A DNA stretch of 64,000 bases, taken from Panulirus ornatus (Eukaryota; Arthropoda; Malacostraca; Decapoda; Palinuridae). The stretch covers positions 1,469,411-1,533,410 of the forward strand of contig NC_092271.1 in NCBI RefSeq assembly GCF_036320965.1, read 5' to 3'. A program made the position numbers and the translations under genes. Below are positions 56,441-64,000 of this stretch, in pieces (position 1 is the stretch's first letter; each line of letters starts with the position of its first letter). Below the pieces are notes generated by a model. The model saw nothing but the letters and a program-made list of their open reading frames with translations, ran no database searches and was not told the DNA's origin.

Positions 56441-56725
56441 ATATATATACATATATTTTTTTTTTTTTCTTTATACTTTGTCGCTGTCTCCCGCGTTTGC
56501 GAGGTAGCGCAAGGAAACAGACGGAAGAAATGGCGCAACCCACCCCCATACACATGTATATATATATGTCCACACACGCAAATATACATACCTACACAGC
56601 TTTCCATGGTTTACCCCAGACGCTTCACATGCCTTGATTCAATCGACTGCCAGCACGTCAACCCCGGTATACCACATCGCTCCAATTCACTCTATTCCTT
56701 GCCCTCCTTTCACCCTCCTGCATGT

Positions 56726-58432
56726 TCAGGCCCCATCACACAAAATCTTTTTCACTCCATCTTTCCACCTCCAATTTGGTCTCCCTCTTCTCCTTGCTCC
56801 CTCCACTTCCGACACATATATCCTCTTGGTCAATCTTTCCTCACTCATCCTCTCCATGTGCCCAAACCACTTCAAAACACCCTCTTCTGCTCTCTCAACC
56901 ACGCTCTTTTTATTTCCACACATCTCTCCTACCCTTACGTTACTCACTCGATCAAACCACCTCACACCACACATTGTCCTCAAACATCTCATTTCCAGCA
57001 CATCCATCCTCCTGCGCACAACTCTATCCATAGCCCACGCCTCGCAACCATACAACACTGTTGGAACCACTATTCCTTCAAACATACCCATTTTTGCTTT
57101 CCGAGATAATGTTCTCGACTTCCACACATTCTTCAAGGCCCCCAGAATTTTCGCCCCCTCCCCCACCCTATGATCCACTTCCGCTTCCATGGTCCCATCC
57201 GCTGCCAGATCGACTCCCAGATATCTAAAACACTTCACTTCCTCCAGTTTTTCTCCATTCAAACTCACCTCCCAATTGACTTGACCCTCAACCCTACTGT
57301 ACCTAATAACCTTGCTCTTATTCACATTTACTCTTAACTTTCTTCTTCCACACACTTTACCAAACTCAGTCACCAGCTTCTGCAGTTTCTCACATGAATC
57401 AGCCACCAGCGCTGTATCATCAGCGAACAACAACTGACTCACTTCCCAAGCTCTCTCATCCCCAACAGGCTTCATACTTGCCCCTCTTTCAAAAACTCTT
57501 GCATTTACCTCCCTAACAACCCCATCCATAAACAAATTAAACAACCATGGAGACATCACACACCCATGCCGCAAACCTACATTCACTGAGAACCAATCAC
57601 ATTCCTCTCTTCCTAAACGTACACATGCCTTACATCCTCGATAAAAACTTTTCACTGCTTCTAACAACTTTCCTCCCACACCATATATTCTTAATACCTT
57701 CCACAGAGCATCTCTATCAACTCTATCATATGCCTTCTCCAGATCCATAAATGCTACATACAAATCCATTTGCTTTTCTAAGTATTTCTCACATACATTC
57801 TTCAAAGCAAACACTTGATCCACACATCCTCTACCACTTCTGAAACCACACTGCTCTTCCCAAATCTGATGCTCTGTACATGCCTTCACCCTCTCAATCA
57901 ATACCCTCCCATATAATTTACCAGGAATACTCAACAAACTTATACCTCTGTAATTTGAGCACTCACTCTTATCCCCTTTGCCTTTGTACAATGGCACTAT
58001 GCACGCATTCCGCCAATCCTCAGGCACCTCACCATGAGTCATACATACATTAAATAACCTTACCAACCAGTCAACAATACAGTCACCACCTTTTTTAATA
58101 AATTCCACTGCAATACCATCCAAACCTGCTGCCTTGCCGGCTTTCATCTTCCGCAAAGCTTTCACTACCTCTTCTCTGTTTACCAAATCATTTTCCCTAA
58201 CCCTCTCACTTTGCACACCACCTCGACCAAAACACCTTGTATCTGCCACTCTATCATCAAACACATTCAACAAACCTTCAAAATACTCACTCCATCTCCT
58301 TCTCACATCACCACTACTTGTTATCACCTCCCCATTTGCGCCCTTCACTGAAGTTCCCATTTGCTCCCTTGTATTACGCACTTTATTTACCTCACCCCAA
58401 CTCTCATTTGCCCTTTTTTTCACCTCTTGCAC
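56726..58432 (-). CDS. LINE RT ORF of copy 18, 568 codons
   Basis: Open through the whole RT and almost all of the C-terminal domain: [18 protein letters not shown] (about residue 25), AGKAAGLDG (about 98), [12 protein letters not shown] (about 227), [13 protein letters not shown] (His for Gln, about 286), [11 protein letters not shown] (about 337), YGCEAWAMD (about 462) and [16 protein letters not shown] (about 523). It ends early by frameshift near 56735. The upstream endonuclease lies in another frame. Confidence 0.82.
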   Translation of the reverse strand: MQEVKKRANESWGEVNKVRNTREQMGTSVKGANGEVITSSGDVRRRWSEYFEGLLNVFDDRVADTRCFGRGGVQSERVRENDLVNREEVVKALRKMKAGKAAGLDGIAVEFIKKGGDCIVDWLVRLFNVCMTHGEVPEDWRNACIVPLYKGKGDKSECSNYRGISLLSIPGKLYGRVLIERVKACTEHQIWEEQCGFRSGRGCVDQVFALKNVCEKYLEKQMDLYVAFMDLEKAYDRVDRDALWKVLRIYGVGGKLLEAVKSFYRGCKACVRLGREECDWFSVNVGLRHGCVMSPWLFNLFMDGVVREVNARVFERGASMKPVGDERAWEVSQLLFADDTALVADSCEKLQKLVTEFGKVCGRRKLRVNVNKSKVIRYSRVEGQVNWEVSLNGEKLEEVKCFRYLGVDLAADGTMEAEVDHRVGEGAKILGALKNVWKSRTLSRKAKMGMFEGIVVPTVLYGCEAWAMDRVVRRRMDVLEMRCLRTMCGVRWFDRVSNVRVGEMCGNKKSVVERAEEGVLKWFGHMERMSEERLTKRIYVSEVEGARRRGRPNWRWKDGVKKILCDGA

Positions 58433-59007
58433 CTTTCTCTTGACCTCCTGTCTCTTTTTTTATACATCTCCCACTCAATTGCATTTTTTCCCTGCAAAAA
58501 TCGTCCAAATGCCTCTCTCTTCTCTTTCACTAATACTCTTACTTCTTCATCCCACCACTCACTACCGTTTCTAATCAACCCATCTCCTACTCGTCTCATG
58601 CCACAAGCATGTTTTGCGCAATCCATCACTGATTCCCTAAATACATCCCATTCCTCCCCCACTCCCCTTACTTCCATTGTTCTCACCTTTTTCCATTCTG
58701 TACTCAGTCCCTCCTGGTACTTCCTTACACAGGTCTCCTTCTCAAGCTCACTTACTCTCACCACCCTCTTCACCCCAACATTCACTCTTCTTTTCTGAAA
58801 ACCCATACAAATCTTCACCTTAGCCTCCACAAGATAATGATCAGACATCCCTCCAGTTGCACCTCTCAGCACATTAACATCCAAAAGTCTCTCTTTCGCA
58901 CGCCTGTCAATTAACACGTAATCCAATAACGCTCTCTGGCCATCTCTCCTACTTACATAAGTATACTTATGTATATCTCGCTTTTTAAACCAGGTATTCC
59001 CAGTCAT
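58420..59007 (-). pseudogene. LINE endonuclease end plus linker of copy 18
   Basis: A 195-codon frame with [36 protein letters not shown] and GGMSDHYLVEAKVKI, then the linker to about MYKKRDRRSR where it leaves the family frame. It holds the terminal endonuclease motifs but lacks the N-terminal half. Confidence 0.78.
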
Positions 59008-59055
59008 CAGTCCTTTTTCAGCACATAAATCTACAAGCTCTTCACCATTTCCATT

Positions 59056-59166
<111 letters not shown>

Positions 59167-59596
59167 TATTTTTTTTTTTTTTTTGCTTTGTCGCTGTCCC
59201 CCGCGTTTGCGATGTAGCGCAAGGAAACAGACGAAAGAAATGGCCCAACCCACCCCCATACACATGTATATACATACGTCCACACACGCAAAATATACAT
59301 ACCTACACAGCTTTCCATGGTTTACCCCAGACGCTTCACATGCCCTGATTCAATCCACTGACAGCACGTCAACCCCGGTATACCACATCGATCCAATTCA
59401 CTCTATTCCTTGCCCTCCTTTCACCCTCCTGCATGTTAAAGCCCCCGTCACACAAAATCTTTTTCACTCCATCTTTCCACCTCCAATTTGGTTTCCCACT
59501 TCTCCTCGCTCACTCCACCTCCGACACATATATCCTCTTGGTCAATCTTTTCTCACTCATTCTCTCTATGTGCCCAAACCACTTCAAAACACCCTC

Positions 59597-60613
59597 TTAT
59601 GCTCTCTCAACCACGCTCTTTTTATTTCCACACATCTCTCTTACCCTTACGTTACTTACTCGATCAAACCACCTCACACCACACATTGTCCTCAAACATC
59701 TCATTTCCAGCACATCCATCCTTCTGCGCACAACTCTATCCATAGCCCACGCCTCGCAACCATACAACATTGTTGGAACCACTATTCCTTCAAACATACC
59801 CATTTTTGCTTTCCGAGATAATGTTCTCGACTTCCACACATTCTTCAAGGCTCCCAGAATTTTCGCCCCCTCTCCCACCCTATGATCCACTTCCGCTTCC
59901 ATGGTTCCATCCGCTGCCATATCCACTCCCAGATATCTAAAACACTTCACCTTCTCCAGTTTTTCTCCATTCAAACTTACCTCCCAATTGACTTGACCCT
60001 CAACCCTACTGTACCTAATTACCTTGCTCTTATTCACATTTACTCTTAACTTTCTTCTTTCATACACTTTACCAAACTCAGTCACCAGCTTCTGCAGTTT
60101 CTCACATGAATCAGCCACCAGCGCTGTATCATCAGCGAACAACAACTGACTCACCTCCCAAGCTCTCTCATCCCCAACAGACTTCATACTTGCCCCTCTT
60201 TCCAAAACTCTTGCATTCACCTCCCTAACAACCCCATCCATAAACAAATTAAACAACCATGGAGACATCACACACCCCTGCCGCAAACCTATATTCACTG
60301 AGAACCAATCACTTTCCTCTCTTCCTACACGTACACATGCCTTACATCCTCGAAAAAAACTTTTCACTGCTTCTAACATCTTGCCTTCCACACCATTTAT
60401 TCTTAATACCTTCCACAGAGCATCTCTATCAATTCTATCATATGCCTTCTCCAGATCCATAAATGCTACATACAAATCATTTTGCTTTTCTAAGTATTTC
60501 TCACATACATTCTTCAAAGTAAACACCTGATCCACACATCCTCTACCACTTCTGAAACCACACTGCTCTTCCCCAATCTGATGCTCTGTACAAGCCTTCA
60601 CCCTCTCAATCAA
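59597..60613 (-). pseudogene. LINE RT core of copy 19, 338 codons
   Basis: It carries [12 protein letters not shown] (about residue 50), [13 protein letters not shown] (about 109), [11 protein letters not shown] (about 161) and YGCEAWAMD (about 285), ending at TAA within ERAEEG where other copies have GAA. The remaining C-terminal domain is readable to 59370 after this single stop. Confidence 0.8.
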
Positions 60614-60947
60614 TACTCTCCCATAAAATTTACCAGGAATACTTTATAATAATTTATATCTCTGTAATTTGAGCACTCACTCTTATCCCCTTTGCCTTTG
60701 TACAATGGCACTATGCACGCATTCCGCCAATCCTCAGGCACCTCACCATGAGTCATACATACATTAAATAACTTTACCAACCAGTCAATACAGTCAGCCC
60801 CTTTTTTAATAAATTAAACTGCAATACCATCAAAAATTGCTGCCTTGCCGGCTTTTATCTTCCGCAAAGCTTTTACTACCTCTTTTCTGCTTACAAAATC
60901 ATTTTCCCTAACCCTCTCACTTTGCACACCACTTCGACCAAAACACC

Positions 60948-61718
60948 CTATATCTGCCACTCTATCATCACATTCAACAAACCTTCAAAATACTCACTCC
61001 ATCTCCTTCTCACATCACCACTACTTGTTATCACCTCCCCATTTGCGCCCTTCACTGAAGTTCCCATTTGCTCCCTTGTATTACGCACTTTATTTACCTC
61101 CTTCAAGAACAACTTTTTATTCTCCCTAAAATTTAATGATACTCTCTCACCCCAACTCTCATTTGCCCTCTTTTTCACCTCTTGCACCTTTCTCTTGACC
61201 TCCTCTCTCTTTCTTTTATACATCTCCCACTCAACTGCATTTTTTCCCTGCAAAAATCGTCCAAATGCCTCTCTGTTCTCTTTCACTAATAATCTTACTT
61301 CTTCATCCCACCACTCACTACCCTTTCTAATCAACCCACCTCCCACTCTTCTCATGCCACAAGCATCTTTTGCGCAAGCCATCACTGATTCCCTAAATAC
61401 ATCCCATTCCTCCCCCACTCCCCTTACTTCCATTGTTCTCACCTTTTTCCATTCTGTACTCAGTCTCTCCTGGTACTTCCTCACACAAGTCTCCTTCCCA
61501 AGCTCACTTACTCTCACCACCCTCTTCACCCCAACATTCACTCTTCTTTTCTGAAAACCTATACAAATCTTCACCTTGGCCTCCACAAGATAATGATCAG
61601 ACATCCCTCCAGTTGCACCTCTCAGCACATTAACATCCAAAAGTCTCTCTTTCGCGCGCCTGTCAATTAACACGTAATCCAATAACGCTCTCTGGCCATC
61701 TCTCCTACTTACATACAT
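60948..61718 (-). pseudogene. LINE endonuclease end and linker of copy 19
   Basis: A 256-codon frame with [33 protein letters not shown] and the basic linker through [18 protein letters not shown]. It ends where a 5-bp deletion (near 60968) shifts the frame into the RT. Confidence 0.78.
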
Positions 61719-62002
61719 ATATGTATGTATATCTCGCTTTTTAAACTAGGAACTCCCAATCACCAGTCTTTTATCAGCACATAAATCTACAAGCTCTTCA
61801 CCATTTCCATTTACAACACTGAACACCCCATGTATACCAATTATTCCCTCAACTGCCACATTATTCACCTTTGCATTCAAATGACCCATCAATATAACCC
61901 GGTCTCATGCATCAAAACCACTAACATACTCATTCAACTGCTCCCAAAACACTTGCCTCTCATGATCTTTCTTCTCATGCCCAGGTGCATATGCACCAAT
62001 AA

Positions 62003-62359
62003 TCACCCATCTCTCTCCATCACTTTCAGTATTACCCATATTAATGGAGAATTTACTTTCTTACATTCTGTCACATACTCCAACAACTCCTGTTTCAGGA
62101 GTACTGCTACTCCTTCCCTTGCTCTTGTCCTCTCACTAACCACTGACTTTACTCCCAAGACATTCCCAAACCACTCTTCTCCTTTACCCTTGAGCTTCGT
62201 TTCACTCAGAGCCAATACATCCAGGTTGCTTTCCTCAAACATACTAACTATCTCTCCTTTTTTCACATCTTGGTTACATCCACACACATTTAGACACCCC
62301 AGTCTGAGCCTTCGAGGAGGAAGAGCACTCCCCGCGTGACTCCTTCTTCTGTTTCCCAT
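62003..62359 (-). pseudogene. LINE ORF start and endonuclease N-terminus (copy 19)
   Basis: The 118-codon frame begins with MGNRRRSHAGSALPPRRLR, then the first endonuclease motifs LGCLNVCGCN and LDVLALSETKLKGKG (catalytic Glu), and GVAVLLKQELLEYVTECKK. This is the best evidence in the window for the family's true start codon. It is broken by a frameshift near 62020. Confidence 0.82.
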
Positions 62360-62482
62360 TTTAGAAAGTTAAAAAAATACAAGGAGGGGAGGATTTCTAG
62401 CCCCCGCTCCCGTCCCCTCTAGTCGCCTTCTACGACACACGAGGAATTCGTGGGAAGTATTCTTTCACCCCTATCCCCAGGG

Positions 62483-64000
<1,518 letters not shown>

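Overview
This window looks like repeat-dominated nuclear DNA of an arthropod, most likely a decapod crustacean. The evidence is an interstitial tract of the arthropod telomere repeat (AACCT/TTAGG), many microsatellites and minisatellites, and at least five lineages of degraded retrotransposons. There is no bacterial-style gene organisation. I recognise no complete host gene, rRNA, tRNA or CRISPR array. The species assignment is inference.

The dominant component is one non-LTR retrotransposon family, called here the RTE-like LINE. It is present as about 20 copies or fragments covering roughly 28 kb. Its best full-length copy (59167-62485, minus) shows the layout: a 5' head with the palindrome TATCCC..GGGATA, a 5' UTR, one ORF of about 1,000 codons (apurinic-type endonuclease, linker, reverse transcriptase, C-terminal GHMERM domain), a short 3' UTR, a conserved 28-nt terminal hairpin and then (TA)n. 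Most copies start and/or end in (TA)n. No copy has an intact full ORF; the longest open frame is 740 codons (10318-12540). A 250-bp element at 24578-24828 has the LINE's 5' head and 3' hairpin but no ORF, and looks like a non-autonomous partner.

Layout. 1-195: a 23-bp satellite with E-box palindromes. 0.2-5.1 kb: mostly unassigned, with a telomere-repeat tract and a decayed Jockey-like LINE remnant. 5.1-13.2 kb: RTE-like copies 1-4. 13.57-14.63 kb: a 29-bp minisatellite abutting Penelope-like reverse transcriptase fragments in both orientations. 14.6-21.2 kb: unassigned DNA with minisatellites, including a palindromic 34-bp array, and a candidate terminal exon at 20418. 21.2-28.9 kb: RTE-like copies 5-8 and the SINE-like element. 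29.7-41.7 kb: a CR1-like LINE interrupted by an RTE-like cluster plus a foldback element (36.25-40.41 kb), with a decayed R2-clade element (about 30.3-34.2 kb) lying between its ORF1 and ORF2 remnants. 41.9-46 kb: tandem repeats and unassigned DNA. 46.0-47.47 kb: a minus-strand Jockey-like remnant. 47.66-64 kb: an almost continuous run of RTE-like copies 12-20, mostly minus strand, separated by (TA)n.

The retroelements relate to one another as hosts and insertions, not as a pathway. The points most worth checking are the LINE/SINE pair sharing a head and a terminal hairpin, the (TA)n association, the spread of a lineage sharing inactivating lesions, several inverted or permuted junctions not explained by simple target-primed insertion, and the nested CR1/R2/RTE structure.
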